The notes: generated by a model from the letters alone, not told the origin. A stretch of DNA of 64,000 bases from Macrobrachium rosenbergii (GCF_040412425.1 NC_089766.1:18420401-18484400), one strand, 5' to 3'; numbered from the stretch's first letter, positions 23,270 to 35,192 are shown. Translations and numbers: made by a program.

Positions 23270-24790
23270 CTGATAGATCAGGGAAGGCATCCTTGATACC
23301 ATGTACACTGCTGGAAATGATCTGACGGCGAGGGATGGAAAAAGGATGATGAAAAATCCAGGATAATAAAAACATGAAGACTGAAAGATGGAAAAGTCTA
23401 AAAGGTGTGTAGTGTGAGTGTGACACAGTGGACAGGACATCGAGAGACATGGTGAGAAAATCAAGACATACCAAGGCATGCCTACAGGAGAGAAAAAGAC
23501 AGCCTTCTCAAGCTGAAGCTACAGAAAGGCAGAAGGGAAGCTAAACCAAAAGGCATGTGGCAAGGACAAAGAAAATGGGAGGAACTGAATCGGATCAAGA
23601 GGTTATGTCAAGGAAAGATGAGAGTGGACACAAATTGAAAAGAAATCCAATGGAATACTTGAAGTGTTTTTTGAAAATTGTCTGAATGAAGGAAATGAAG
23701 ACAAACTAGGTCTTACATGATGAAGTGACCAATAGATAATATATACCATTAAAGAGATTAAAAAGTTGAAAATTTCCAAGGACATCAGGAATAACACGCC
23801 AGCGAGCCAGTCACTGATAAGCTCACCAGTTTATAGGAAAATCTGATAAAGAAATGGGTTGATCCAGAAGTGTATGGAAAGATTATGACAATGAGAATCT
23901 ACAAAGCAAAAGGGGATGGAATGAAATGCTAAAAACTTGGAAGAATTTGGCTTACTTGTGTATCTTCAGAAGGTGAAGAAGAGCAAGACACTCAGGGGGA
24001 CCATTGCGAAGGCAGAGGCTACCAAAAAATTAGAGGAGAGAATTAAAATTAGCTTAAACAAAACAGATCTTATGGTGACTGAAAAGAAATCAGAGGAAAG
24101 GGTCCAGTCAGGAATGTGGCCATGTGATTGCTGTAGGGGAAAAATGTGGGTGTGAAATCGATACAATAAATGATGTCCCAGGAGATACTCGGAATTACAT
24201 AATATACAAGGAGGAAAGGACTCACCATAACCAAAATACAAGGTGAGGCACCATACTGTGCTCAAAAGGCAGGTCTTGGGAGAGACAAAACATGTTACCA
24301 TGGGGTCACTGGATTGTTAAGAAGTATTAAGAATTTAGTACCGACGAGAAGAACCCTTTAAATTATTGATGAAATGGAAAATTATTACTATGTAAACACT
24401 TATGATGCATTCATGAGTCTTGTATAACTCAGTGTTGCAGCAACACAAGAGCTCTGACAAAAGTATAATGAGGGCTTTGAAAGGCATCATGATTAAATAA
24501 TGCTAAGATTCATAGCCACAGTGCAGTGGTAAGATGATAATGCTAATGATGTTCAGAGGCTGTAGAGCAGACCGAGATGGTTTGGGACATATTAGAAGGT
24601 AAGATAAGGAACAGCTGGTCAAATAAGCAAGGAGGCACCAGAAAATAAGTAGCAAAAAAACAAGGCAATAGCAGAAACAAGAGATAGGTCAGATAGGGAT
24701 TCTGCCAGAAAGTGCACCAAACAGAGAGGAGTGGAGACAACCCCACCCAAGTCTGGGGAAAAGCTGACAAAACTGTGATGATGATGACAT
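23270..24790 (+). mobile_element. Decayed non-LTR retrotransposon, plus strand
   Basis: Pieces appear in the right order on the plus strand, spread over several frames with stops. An alpha-helical region reads TIKEIKKLKISKD (about 23,745). A relic of the xxKGKGD-type RT motif reads KQKGME (about 23,905). Then come LNKTDLMVTEKKSEE and a cysteine-rich tail beginning VQSGMWPCDCC (about 24,050-24,240), a degraded RPRWFG-type C-terminal motif (about 24,570), and an ending in (GAT)n at 24,776-24,790. From family knowledge the catalytic YxDD palm should lie between the KGKGD-like and KTDLMV-like motifs, but only about 150 bp separates them, so the palm is deleted. Part of it (23,937-24,155) is a 72-codon open frame. 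Confidence 0.5.
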
Positions 24791-24799
24791 CTTTCTAAT

Positions 24800-26800
24800 C
24801 TGGAAGAGGATTACCAACCTTTGTGGAGTTGATAAACCATAACACTCTGACTCCCTTCTTTCAGTTCATTTAAAAAAAACCCACAGTAATTGCTTTGAGG
24901 AGCCTGTCTTAGAAGTACAGGAACACCTTATTCAATAATGATTAAAATAAAGTGAAAATGTTTCTCTCTAAGGCTTAACTTAAGTTTGTTCTAGTTTGCT
25001 CTAAGAAACTAGTTTACTGGTTGTGCTTTATTAATTGAACTCTTAGTAAACTACACTATTGCGGAATTTTTTTAAACGTTTGTAAAACTCTCATTTTCCT
25101 CTACATATTTCAGAACGGTCAAAACACAGAACAAAATGAAACCTTTCCAAATTAACTTACTTTTGCTCAAGGGAAAGAGCAGACTATAACCACCAAAACA
25201 TAAGGAAATGAGTTAGTGTGAAAGATGTTTTATGACAAGTGAATAACACTGACACAGAAGAAACAGCACCATTTTGAACACTTACAGACTCTCTTGCAAA
25301 ACTCACTAGGGGACACTGACTGTCAAAGGACATCCAACCCATTACTTCATGTCCTTCCATTATTCAAAAGTCTTTCTTTCACGTTCAGATTCACACATCC
25401 TGCGATTACCTATGATGTAAAACTCAGTTCTTTACCTACAGTCTACTTCATTATCTTCCTTATTCCTACAACCATCTTTCTTTCTTGCTTTCTTTAAATC
25501 TTCAGCTGAAAACCCCTTATGGACAGAGTCAACAGACTACAGTAACCCCAAGAGGGCTCCAAAGAGAAATCAGCCTGCACAGAGACAAGTTATAGTGATG
25601 AATAAATCACTATGAGGGAATAGAAAATAAAACCAATACACTTGAATTCAGGAGACGTCGGCAGAAAGCAGTAACAAGCCAGTAATTTGTCATTAGGTTC
25701 TTTTCGTATTTCAGTTGCTTATTTTTGGATAACTGCTTTTGGTAAACTATGAAAATAATTTCCTGTGCCAAGGCTAATTTCATCATGGACACACTAAAGC
25801 CACTTCTTAAGACCTTAGACTTTGCACCACCTTCTTCCCTGATTTGAATTGGCTTCCAACAATTTCTTGCACCAGATCAATGAGCATTTGATGAGCCTTT
25901 ATGAATCCTTCTTGGCTTTCACTGTAACCAAGGCTTGATAGGAGACAAATGGTTTATATTATAGTTTTGGTCTAAAGTTTCCAAACTTACAACTCTCTTG
26001 GCAAGGTGAATTTAAACGTCAGTGGAACTATCTAAGTTACAATGGTTCTGTCACAGAGAGTTCTTACTTAAAATCTGCATAATTGTGATCCAGTGCGGAA
26101 GTAATAAGCTTGGTAAAATGTCAAAAATTGTGCCCAAATGAAGAGATGTCCTTTCCAGTGTTTTTGAAAACAAAACTACGAAAATATCCGCTACCTAAGA
26201 GTCAGTCAATACCTAAAAAAAAACACGAATTCTGTTGTTTTAAACCTCGATGTTTCAGGCAAATTATACTGCTCTAAGGCGTGTTAGGCAATAAGAGTTT
26301 CTCTTTAAAAATAAATTAGTCATATTATTAAAACATTTTACCTGCATAAACCATCACCATCCACTTTTGCGACAACTACAGAGGTTAAAAGGTGAAAGAA
26401 AGACTCAGAAAAACAGCAATAATTCAATTGTTCTATTATAGACACGATAGTGTCTACAATAGGGATAAATCATATGCAGCTATTACGACCACTTACTTGG
26501 ATTAGATTATTTTGCGGGGCACCAACATTCATCCAAGGATGGGAACTTGATATACCAGTTATTGTATAATAATTATCTTCCACAGAAGTGAAGGGATTTT
26601 AAGTCTGTCCGTTGAGGATCGTTAACCTGAAAATTGAAAGAACTTCGTAACATTCTTATGAGTACAGTTACGGGCAAATTTATTTGAGGAAAGGAGGGAC
26701 TCTGGTTAAACCTATCACGATATAAAGGCTTAATTCTCTCGCCTAGGTTCGTGCTTTTGTAAGAAGGTGGTAGTTCCACAAGCAATAAATATGTCACATT
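24800..26800. other. Unassigned AT-rich sequence
   Basis: No gene, RNA or repeat relationship is recognised. Frames are short and without domains. Confidence 0.4.
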
Positions 26801-26807
26801 CTAATGA

Positions 26808-27260
26808 CTCTACAAGCATTTTGAAATAAATGATAATTTACCTTATAAAACCCTAGTTTTAAACAAGAAAATTTTAATTGTGTAAGTAATTCCTTGCAAT
26901 TGTGTTAAGTGCCATTTTTTCAGAAAATGCTGGAACAGGTACCAGAAAATGAATGCACCTAGGTATCTTGCCGACTCTACAAGCATTTTGAAATAAAAAG
27001 TCAGTGTACTTTCTGAAATACTAGTTTTAAATAAGAATGATTTCAACTGTGCCAGTAATTCTTTGTAATCATGCCATATGATGCCTCAAAATAAGTGGCC
27101 ACTTTCATCAGAATATGCTGGAACAGGTACCAGGAAATGATTGTAACTAAATGCTGAAACAGGTACCAGAAAATGAATACAACTAAATGCTGAAACAGGT
27201 ACCAGAAAATGAATACAACTAAATGCTGGGAACAGGTACCAGAAAATTAATACAACTATC
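26808..27260. repeat. Tandem duplication and ~36-bp minisatellite
   Basis: Two ~165-175 bp units, each starting GACTCTACAAGCATTTTGAAATAAA (26,808 and 26,973), carry a diverged middle and end in TGCTGGAACAGGTACCAG(A/G)AAATGA. The last part is then amplified as three more ~36-bp repeats of ATGCTGAAACAGGTACCAG plus AAAATGAATACAACTAA, to about 27,255. Confidence 0.85.
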
Positions 27261-27269
27261 TTGCACACA

Positions 27270-28335
27270 ACTTACCATGCTGGAGTAAAACTTCTTCCTG
27301 AAGCTTCTTTCTACATCCTTCACGCCAATCTAGAGTTCCTGTTTGTTATCAAATAGCCAAAGGCACTTTGCTACGATGACAATATCTCTTGTGTCATCAC
27401 CAAATCCCAGGTTCTCAGGAAGGCCTTAACTGGAAGAGAAAGAAAATGTCATACACTTGCTTTCAAACTCGATTCAGGGAAAGACCAATGTTCTACAAAC
27501 TATTTTTGTCCGAATTTTGGATATCACGAGATGCTAAGAACCATATCTTCTGTGTAATACAGCAAATTCAATTTGAATATTCTAAAAGGACACCATCTTT
27601 TGATATTATGTGAAATCATGTTATTTACTTGTGCAATCATATACACACTGAATTAACAGGGAGCTTTGTCTTAAATCCTGTTAAAAGTAATAATATACGC
27701 CAGAGGACCCGTTCCATGCAAATTAAGGTATCAGGTTTCTTAAACAGTGCTTTTGCATAAGCAATATATTAGTATATTTTAATATTAAAGCTAATGAACC
27801 AATGAAGAAAGATCTCATTTCATGGGTTTTTGACAAAATATAACTGCATAGAAAGTTCTTCCAGTTGAATTTATAATTATGGACTCCCTCCACCTAAGGC
27901 AAGATTCTATGGTAGCCTTTCTCATCTTGAAAAATAATTCCCACTGACCTAAATGAGTCTTTTCTGAAAGAATATTCAAGATATCGTTACGTGTTTCAAG
28001 CAAGAAAACTGCATTACGAGCCCAGAGTTACATATTTAAGGCGGCCCTTACTGTACCTCTGAGGAAAAACACTGGATATGATAAATTCATTCCCAGTAAT
28101 AAAAAAAAATTCATCTGCATTCTTGACAAAACCCTGAAATATAACAGTTAGGTTAAACCCTTCAACTTTTAACTTCCTCAAAGGAGGTCACTGGAGGAAC
28201 CTCTATAAAACATCTTCCTTCCCCTTGTTTCCCCATTTGGCCTCAGTATCTCAACTTTCTGTGTCCTCACATCATCACCAGAGGGTCCTGTTTCCAACCT
28301 CTTTCGCAGGAGGATGGATGGCTCCCCCCAACATG
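27270..28335. other. Unassigned non-coding sequence
   Basis: Short frames only; no recognisable domains or repeats. Confidence 0.4.
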
Positions 28336-28341
28336 TCTCGT

Positions 28342-28388
28342 CTCGTTAGGTTAGGTTAAGCTAGGTTGGGTTAGGTTAGGTTAGATTA
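28342..28388. repeat. Interstitial TTAGG telomere-like repeat
   Basis: About seven imperfect TTAGG units (GTTAGGTTAGGTTAAGCTAG, then GGGTTAGGTTAGGTTAGAT). This is the arthropod telomere motif, too short for a real telomere. Confidence 0.75.
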
Positions 28389-28399
28389 GTACCTCTGGA

Positions 28400-29580
28400 G
28401 TAACTTGGGTGTGAGAAACATAATGTGGGTGTAGGAAACATAAGATTATTTTCAAAAAAATTCTATGGTTAGTTTTTAGGACATGGCGTCCCTCTTTTTT
28501 CAGGGGAAGGTCCCGTACTCGGTTGCATCTCCGTCGTGAGGGGTTTCGCAATAGAAAAATAATTTAAGATGTATGATGAATGAATGTTAAACTGAATATT
28601 CAATATCCTTTCAGGGAATAATTTAATAAGGTTTCGAATAAAAACAGTAAATAATTAATATTAATATTGAAAAGAAAAATTAAATATTTAACAATATTAA
28701 AAAATTCGAAAAAATGCAAAATTATGTACACATAGGTTCGTTTTAGATTTCAATATCTGCCGTGAAGAATTATTGCTGTAAGTACTCGGAAGAGGTTTGC
28801 CGTCGATGCCTTAATTGAAAATATATACTGTACGGTATTGGATGCGATTAACCTCTCCTCCATACGAACACAAACAATCTGAGAATAAACGCTATTTGTC
28901 AAAAACGAGCAGAGTATTGAAACGGAATAGAGCACTTTAATAAGACGAGTAGATCACTGAATCAATTAAGTTTAAATGAATATGCAAGAAAATTAATAAA
29001 TGAATTTTAACTTGTAATTTAAGAAAAGTAACCTTGCCTCACCTAATGCTTTTGAAGTGGAGGCACGGCGATGAAGGTGAGTAATCCTTCTGCTGTTGTA
29101 AGTAACCCTTTGTAAGTAATCCTTTGGCAGATGTAGGTAAATATTCACTGCAATATAATGGTAAGTGGTAGAGTCATGAGCCGGCAGAAGATATGGCGAT
29201 GATGTCCAGCTTATGTGTCGGTTAAAAGGTAAGTCACTCCATGGATGATGAGTACCTGACCGGAGGTAGGATGTGTTACCTCCTTTAATGGCTGCTTAAG
29301 TACTGACTTCTCCAGGCTCTCCGAAAAGAACAGTGAAGTAAAGAACAGTAGATCACTCCTGGAGAGGAAATATGTAAACAGGCAGTATCAAAATGTTCAG
29401 TAGTTTAACTGCATTTTAAAGAGCAGTAAAGGCTTGGCAAGGTATTTAAACTAATATAATTATTATTTTAACATTAAACAATTATTATTACTTTAACTTT
29501 AAAGAACCATTATTTAAATAATTAAGTAATGAATATCAAAGCAATAAAATAATCAGCATTTGATTCAGAAACCTGAACGA
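28400..29580. other. Unassigned sequence, may include the 3' LTR of the BEL element
   Basis: On the minus strand the BEL/Pao 3' LTR should begin at 29,692 and extend toward lower coordinates into this region. I could not find its end, because no second LTR copy is present for comparison. Otherwise this is AT-rich sequence with no gene. Confidence 0.35.
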
Positions 29581-29649
29581 TATTAATTACTTAAAAATAG
29601 GTAATTTCCCAGTTTAAATGAAAACAAAAATATTAGTAAATAAATAAAT

Positions 29650-29692
29650 ATATACAAAGAATTAGAAATAGTGTTAACTTTATTTTCTAACA
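29650..29692 (-). repeat. Start of inferred 3' LTR
   Basis: On the minus strand, a purine-rich GGGCCGGGAG (polypurine-tract-like) is followed directly by TGTTAGAAAATAAAGTT, starting with the expected TG of an LTR. The LTR's far end was not identified. Confidence 0.45.
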
Positions 29693-29917
29693 CTCCCGGC
29701 CCGACGATGGAATGTTTTGCCGAAGGTAAAACATTGCCATGTAGACAATGAATTGCATTAAGAATCATCTGCAATGTAAGTCTGCTTAATCCTTGCTTTG
29801 GCAATTTTGGCTGCCTGTGCAAAGGCTTAGCTTCTGCTTGCTTTTTGTTTTCCTCTCTAATTGCATTAGGCACCCTACCATCATGAAATTCATGGTCCTC
29901 GACAGTCAAGAGAGGAA

Positions 29918-30120
29918 TTAAAGATTCAGAATGATAATGTACCTTTGATCCATTTCCTTTAATAACACAGCTCCTGTTACTTCTTCTAGTTCGTTTTCTT
30001 TTACGTCTAGAATTCGTGCCATGTCATAATTCGTTGGTTTTTGCATGTGATCCCTAATGAGTACAATGTCCCCCCTCTTCAGCTTATGATGTTTCTTTGG
30101 AACATATCTGGACTTTATCG
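29918..30120 (-). pseudogene. BEL/Pao Pol C-terminal (DUF5641-like) segment
   Basis: A minus-strand frame carries KLKRGDIVLIRDH followed by an ARILDV motif. The pattern of K/R-G-D-x-V-L-I then a G/A-R-I-x-D/E-V strand is typical of the chromodomain-like C-terminal domain following the integrase in BEL/Pao elements. It is separated by a frameshift near 30,125 from the integrase core upstream. Confidence 0.6.
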
Positions 30121-30133
30121 GTTGCTTGCTGTA

Positions 30134-30817
30134 TCATCTGGGCCATAAACTCACCGTTGTATATATCCTCAACTTATCCCTAACTTTCCGGAGCTTGGAA
30201 TAAGCATCTTTGATATGCTCGTGATCCCATGGAAGCTCGTCATCTGGAAGAGACTGGAGATCTGGAATAATATTTACAGAAGCTAGCTCATAACCTTTTA
30301 ATAGCATTTCAGGAGTTATTGGAGCTGGAAATTCTAGGTCAACCTTTCGAAGGCCTTCTTTAAAAGCAATAGGCCTGCGATTTGCAATATGATTAACCTC
30401 TAACATCAGAAATTCAAAATCTAATATAGACAAAACATTTTTCTTAACTGATCCATATATCAACTTCTTAACAATTTTGACACAGGATTCCACTAATGAT
30501 CCTAGCTGACTGTGACCCTTAAAATATTGTTCGAATTGCAAACATGATATACCATTTGTTACCATATAATTATATGTAGCTGAATCTGACAGAAAGGCCT
30601 TCACAGTGTTTAATCCACTTACAATCTGCGATCCCAAATCCGAAAACACCTTTTCTGGTATTCCATAATCAAAGACGTGCAACTGTAAGGCCCGTAGGAA
30701 CATAGCAGCAGTCAAGTCATGACAAATCTTCAAATTTATAGCCCTACTCCACATGCATGTTACAATAAGAATCCAGACTTTCTTTTTGCTTATTGTCCAA
30801 GACTGAGAAGGGTCCAA
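30134..30817 (-). pseudogene. Integrase catalytic core (BEL/Pao)
   Basis: A 227-codon frame. Near residues 15-75 are ILIVTCMWSRAINLKICHD and VFSDLGSQ, the second catalytic Asp of the DDE triad in its usual F-x-S-D-x-G-x-x setting. Further on, GSLVESCVKIVKKLI holds the expected Glu position. The first Asp lies in the preceding frame (YVYLDYIGPF). C-terminal residues (LPDDELPWDHEHIKDA) resemble the linker to the C-terminal domain. It inserted element cDNA into host DNA when active; frameshifts at both ends make it non-functional. Confidence 0.8.
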
Positions 30818-31112
30818 TGTAATCTAAATAGACATAACGAAAGGGTATATTAGAAGGCATCAACCGGTCTTCTCTGTATGCACTCTGATTTAACCTAACA
30901 GGGCGACCATTAAGACGTTTACAAGTTATGCACGATCTAAGAACCCCTTGTATGGTTGAAAATGCATGAATGATAAAATACTGCTTCCTTATTTCAGAAA
31001 GCAGTGTATAAAAGCCAGCATGTTTAGTGCGATGGTGAACATCTAATATTATTGCCTTTGTCAAAGGGCTGGTCTTTGATAGCAAAATTGGATTTAGTTG
31101 TTCCCTGTTCAT
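30744..31112 (-). pseudogene. Integrase zinc-binding domain and first catalytic Asp
   Basis: A 122-codon frame containing an HHCC-type zinc module (HHRTKHAGF ... SCITCKR) and, about 40 residues later, YVYLDYIGPF, the first acidic residue of the integrase core. The frame shifts into 30,134-30,817 near 30,800. Domain order and motifs match BEL/Pao integrases. Confidence 0.8.
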
Positions 31113-31144
31113 TTGGTTTTTACGAAAGCACTTGCTTTTTATTC

Positions 31145-31867
31145 TTAAAATTCCTTTCTCATCAACAAAAAAATGTTGAATTTGGCAACAAGGTCTGGAA
31201 TACTTTTCAGTGTTTTACTTGAATTAGAAAAGTACTCAAAAATTTCCTTAAATTCCTGATACTGATCAAATCTAACAAGGAACGATACTGCAACCTTGTG
31301 CAAGGAAACATCGTCAAGACATTGAATATGTTGATATTGCTGGGGGTTCTCCTCTTTCATCTTTCTTTTACAATTATTAAGAAATTGAAGAACATACCTG
31401 TAAATTCTGACAAGTTTTGAAAAAGATGAAAATTTATCAACCTCAATTAATGGGTTTTCTAAGAGAGTTGTTTCGCTGCACATTTCAGCCATATTGACAT
31501 CAACTGGCAGGTCATCAGACTTCAAAAAATGTGGCCCAATATAAAAGTTGGACTTGCTCAGTAGATAGTAACTAACAGGACGGCTGGCCATGTCTGCTGG
31601 ATTTTCCTGACCTTCACAAAATGAGAAGGTAATTTGAAATTTTCGCATAACCTGGAAATAGTATGCAATTTGTTCTTTACCATAACAGACATTCTTCATT
31701 TTATCCAGTTTATTAAAATGTAAATTAATCCAGTTAAGACAAATAGAACTATCTGTGTACAACTCCATACCAACAATGTTAATAGGACATAAAGCATTAG
31801 GGCCTAACAATTCCTGTCTTAGGTCATGAAGAACTTCAACTCCAAGTGCAACAGCCAAAAATTCCAA
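31145..31867 (-). pseudogene. RNase H C-terminal half and linker
   Basis: A 240-codon frame that starts inside the RNase H domain (EFLAVALGVEVL, a Glu-containing helix) and contains GMELYTDSSICLNWI, the expected Asp strand and helix, followed by ENPADMASRP, the classic N-P-A-D motif of retroelement RNase H. The remaining ~140 residues form the linker to the integrase. The start is a frameshift junction near 31,885, not a true initiation site. Confidence 0.8.
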
Positions 31868-31880
31868 GCAAGGGATAGAT

Positions 31881-32378
31881 TTAATGGCAACAGTTTTTGT
31901 TCAGAAGCTTGTTCTTTGAAAGTACAAAACTTACTTTGCCTGAGTCGAGATTCTTCATATAGATAACTGTAGCATACATTTGCTTTGAAGCATCTGTGGA
32001 ACCAATGAGTTTACATGAATCAGATCTCTTGCCCATACCTCGTGGTACTTTTATTTCAGGAGCAGAATTCACTTGATTAGTGATATTTGTCCATTCTCTT
32101 TGCAAGTCCATGGTAAGGTGAGTATCCCAATCCAAATCACTCCTGTATTGTAGTCTCTGAAAAAATAGTCTAGCCCTATTTAAAAGTGGGGCATTAAAAT
32201 TGAACACATCAAAATTAGAAGCAATGCTTGATAAAATCTGACGCTTTGTTGTAGCTTCTGGGTTCAGATTAAGTTTTATAGTGGCAAGGGTGTCACTATC
32301 TCTCATCCATGAAAGACCCAAAAGTTTCACTTTATCATCAGTGGACGTTTCTGACATTACATCCAAGTCCTCTTGCAA
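31881..32378 (-). pseudogene. RT thumb/connection and RNase H first strand
   Basis: A 165-codon frame with VKLLGLSWMRDSDT (the BEL/Pao thumb motif L-G-L-x-W), ILSSIASNFDVFNFNAPLL (the S-x-x-x-x-F-D-P-L-G-like segment, altered) and KLIGSTDASKQMYATVIY, the first catalytic Asp strand of RNase H. Frames break at both ends. Confidence 0.82.
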
Positions 32379-33145
32379 AGAAGAGTTTGTAAAAACTGTT
32401 GCAAGTAGATTTTGTAAGGAGCAAATATGCTTGACAAATTATTAAAAGCCCATTGGAGATCTTCAGTTGAATTTGCTGTCACAGCTAGGTTATCCATATA
32501 AGACAAACTGTATATCAACCTCTTCAACTTTTGCAATTCAAGAGGGTCTGTCTCTGCATCTACAATGAGAATCTTGTAGAGACCTAACATAAGTAATGCT
32601 GGGCTTGATTTAAGGCCAAAAGGTAGCCTGTTGTGTTTGTAAGCAACAAGTTTGTAATCTCCTTTGGTAATATTACGAAACCAATACAGTAAAAGTCTCG
32701 CTTGATCAATTTCCTTCAATCCAATGGACAAAAATGCCTTCTTTATATCAAAACATAGCAGATAATTATCAAATCTAAGTTGTAGAATTGCTGTAGAAAT
32801 CTTCGAATTCATACAAGGTCCCGCCAACATAGCCTGGTTATGACTGACAACTAATTTCTTATCAGAGCATTTCTCCTTTAAATTTGACAAATAGACTACG
32901 CGGCACTTTGTTGTTTCTCTATTCAAACGAAACACAGGCATATGAGGCAGGAAGCTGTAGAAAGGGTGGCTTTCTTTGAAGGAGTCCAAATCTGTAATTT
33001 CCTCAATAACACCCTCCTCTAGCTGTTCTTTGAAGGTTTGATCAATCATCTGCAGCAATTTCGGTTGATGTTGATATTTAGTGCGAATAGACTTTAAAAT
33101 TGCCACTGCTAAATTCTCATTTTTTTGCAAGAAGATTAGAAACAT
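32357..33145 (-). pseudogene. Reverse transcriptase core with YMDN in place of YxDD
   Basis: A 262-codon frame with the BEL/Pao RT layout: HMPVFRLNRETTKCRVVY, then LLCFDIKKAFLSIGL (motif A, catalytic Asp present), KHNRLPFGLKSSPALL (motif B) and SLSYMDNLAVTANS (motif C). Motif C in an active RT is Y-V/M-D-D; here the last Asp is Asn, which would abolish or strongly reduce polymerase activity. It begins in a different frame from the protease upstream (junction at an A7 tract near 33,130). Confidence 0.88.
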
Positions 33146-34454
33146 TACTCTTCCATAGCAAAGGCATGATAAGTCTTCCGTCTTCGTTTCTTAATGTTGA
33201 ATGCAATACAAAATCAATAATATCCTCATTTTCTTGATCCTGCTCATCACAACATTCAACTTCATCATCAAGAACATATTTACATGATAACAAGGTATCA
33301 TAATCATCATTTATCGTACCTTCCTCGACTTTATCTTTGGCAATACGCCCGTGTTCACTACAACCCTGAACTCCACAGAGATCAACTGCAAAGGAATTTG
33401 AAATGGTACCTCTGCAATCACTTCCAATATCTATAAAATTATCAGAAATAGAGCGAGAGAGTGTTGGAGTTGCAGCTTCTTCGGATAAGGCTGTGTTGGC
33501 TGAATCTGGCAAAAAAGGTAAACTATCATACAACCTATCCAGATTACCCACAAACAAGACTCCAATGGGACTGCTTAGGTATGTCGAAGGCATAGTAGGA
33601 TGAATTACATGTGAATTAGTGGGCAAAGAATAATCATAGTCTGCCCCTAACAAGAAATCAAACTTATGAAAATTAAAATCATTTTCGACAAGAAACTCAT
33701 CTGCCAATGAATATCCTCTAGCCAAAAACATATTAACAATTGGGGCTAAGCCCGATAATGAAAAGGAGGTCCTTATTCTAGGAATACAGACGGCATTTAC
33801 CACTCTCAGGGATTTGCCTAATGTAAATTCCAACTGAACAAGTCTACTAGAATAAGTTTTGGACCCATTAAAACCATTAACGGTTACGAGAAAATGGCTT
33901 TGCAAGACATTACAATTACAAATATCAGCAATTTCATCTGTTACAAATGAAAGTTGGGATCCACCATCTTTCAAACATCTGATGGCATTTCCATTTGGTA
34001 GAGTGACTGTAAACGTAGGTAAAACTACGTTTGACTGACTCTTCGTTACATGGCTCATTCCATTATTGGTAGTGTGTATTCCTTTTGCTGCTTGTGTTTT
34101 TTGTTCAGTTTTCTCGAACATACACAGGAAAGAGAAATGCAAATCAGAACAATATTTACATTGTGATTTAAAGTTGAAATTGCATTTCGAAGCATCATGA
34201 TTGCCAGTACATTTGTGACAACGTTTAAGGCTTTTCAACTTGTTTGTCTTTGCATTAGGGAATTTCTCACAATTAAAAATTGCATGGGTAGCAGGTACAT
34301 TATTTGTAGTACATAATACACATTGCTTCAGGTTTATCTTTTCCTGAGGGGTTACATTAAGAGATTTAACATTTGAAGCACTAGATTCTTTGTTTGTGGC
34401 AGACTGTTTAGATTTAAAAAACCTCTGTTGGGAGTTTGCATATCTCTTTACTAC
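33117..34454 (-). pseudogene. Gag zinc knuckles and aspartic protease (BEL/Pao)
   Basis: The frame is open from 34,454 down to 33,117; 33,117-34,238 is the longest Met-initiated part. Near the N-terminus are paired Cys/His clusters (CVLC, HAIFNC, CHKC, SKCNF, CKYC with LHFSFLC), typical of BEL/Pao Gag. About 90 residues later, CLKDGGSQLSFV occupies the protease active-site position, with D-G-G-S in place of D-T/S-G-S. The remainder is the Ser/Asp-rich linker to RT. A TAG at 34,455-34,457 interrupts the frame upstream. Confidence 0.75.
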
Positions 34455-34457
34455 CTA

Positions 34458-34900
34458 AAAAATGTTGTCATATATTACCTCAACTGTTGGATTAGTGGTT
34501 CTTGTACATAAAATATAATCCCAAAAGAGACTGTTGAAGTAATGAACAACATACAAAAGACTGCCCTGAACACTTAGATAGATAAGTCTCTGAAAAACTA
34601 CTGAGGTATCAGGCCATCATCACCTGCGCAAGATATAAAACGCCTTGATTGAAAACACGCTTAAAAACAGCTCAAGATAGAATGAGTTGTCTTTGAACTA
34701 AACTGTCCAACTTGTTGTCATTTCCAAAATAAAACCCAGAGGTGGTAATGAAGCTCTGTCCAAACATTTCTCGTTATAAAATCACACAAACTTGGCCCAG
34801 TGGGGGAAATGATCAATCCCACACAAGGGAGGATGAAATGTTATACACAATATCCCTTTCAATGCGTTTACGTCTCTGTTGGGTGACAGAGAGCAGAGGT
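34458..34900. other. Junction between BEL element and tandem array
   Basis: Minus-strand sequence in frame with the BEL Gag is open for about 150 nt upstream of the TAG at 34,455, then lost. The remaining sequence to 34,900 is unassigned and precedes the first tandem unit. Confidence 0.35.
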
Positions 34901-34901
34901 C

Positions 34902-35116
34902 CTCAACAAGACTATTACTGCAGCTTGTTAACCTCCAGTGCATTATGGGCCTTTTCTTCAATTCCCAGAGTTTAAGGTCGTCCAATCTTAAACGCTGAAT
35001 ACTTCGTGGCTTACTCCGCGCCCCAGACAATTCCTTCCTGCTAATGGATTGTATGGACATATGCCGATATCAAATTGGTCCTGTGGTAACACGAGAAACT
35101 TCAACCCAAATCTCAA

Positions 35117-35192
<76 letters not shown>

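Larger units (their letters stand above)
29583..34457 (-). mobile_element. BEL/Pao LTR retrotransposon, decayed, 5'-truncated
   Basis: The minus strand carries, in canonical BEL/Pao order, Gag-type zinc knuckles, aspartic protease, reverse transcriptase, RNase H, integrase zinc-binding region, integrase core and a C-terminal DNA-binding domain. At least five frameshifts or stops interrupt it (near 33,130, 32,370, 31,885, 30,800 and 30,130). The Gag capsid region and a 5' LTR are not seen. Upstream of 34,457 the same frame is open again for about 150 nt beyond one stop, then is lost before an array of other repeats. The 3' LTR start is inferred at 29,692 (minus-strand TGTTAG after a GGGCCGGGAG purine-rich tract). 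It is an old, inactive genomic copy. Confidence 0.88.

Noticed and set aside
34455..34480. Mini-intron in the BEL Gag (GAG|GTAATAT ... TTTTTTAG|G)
   Set aside because: The GT-AG interval would be only about 25 bp, too short for a spliceosomal intron; a simple stop mutation is more likely.
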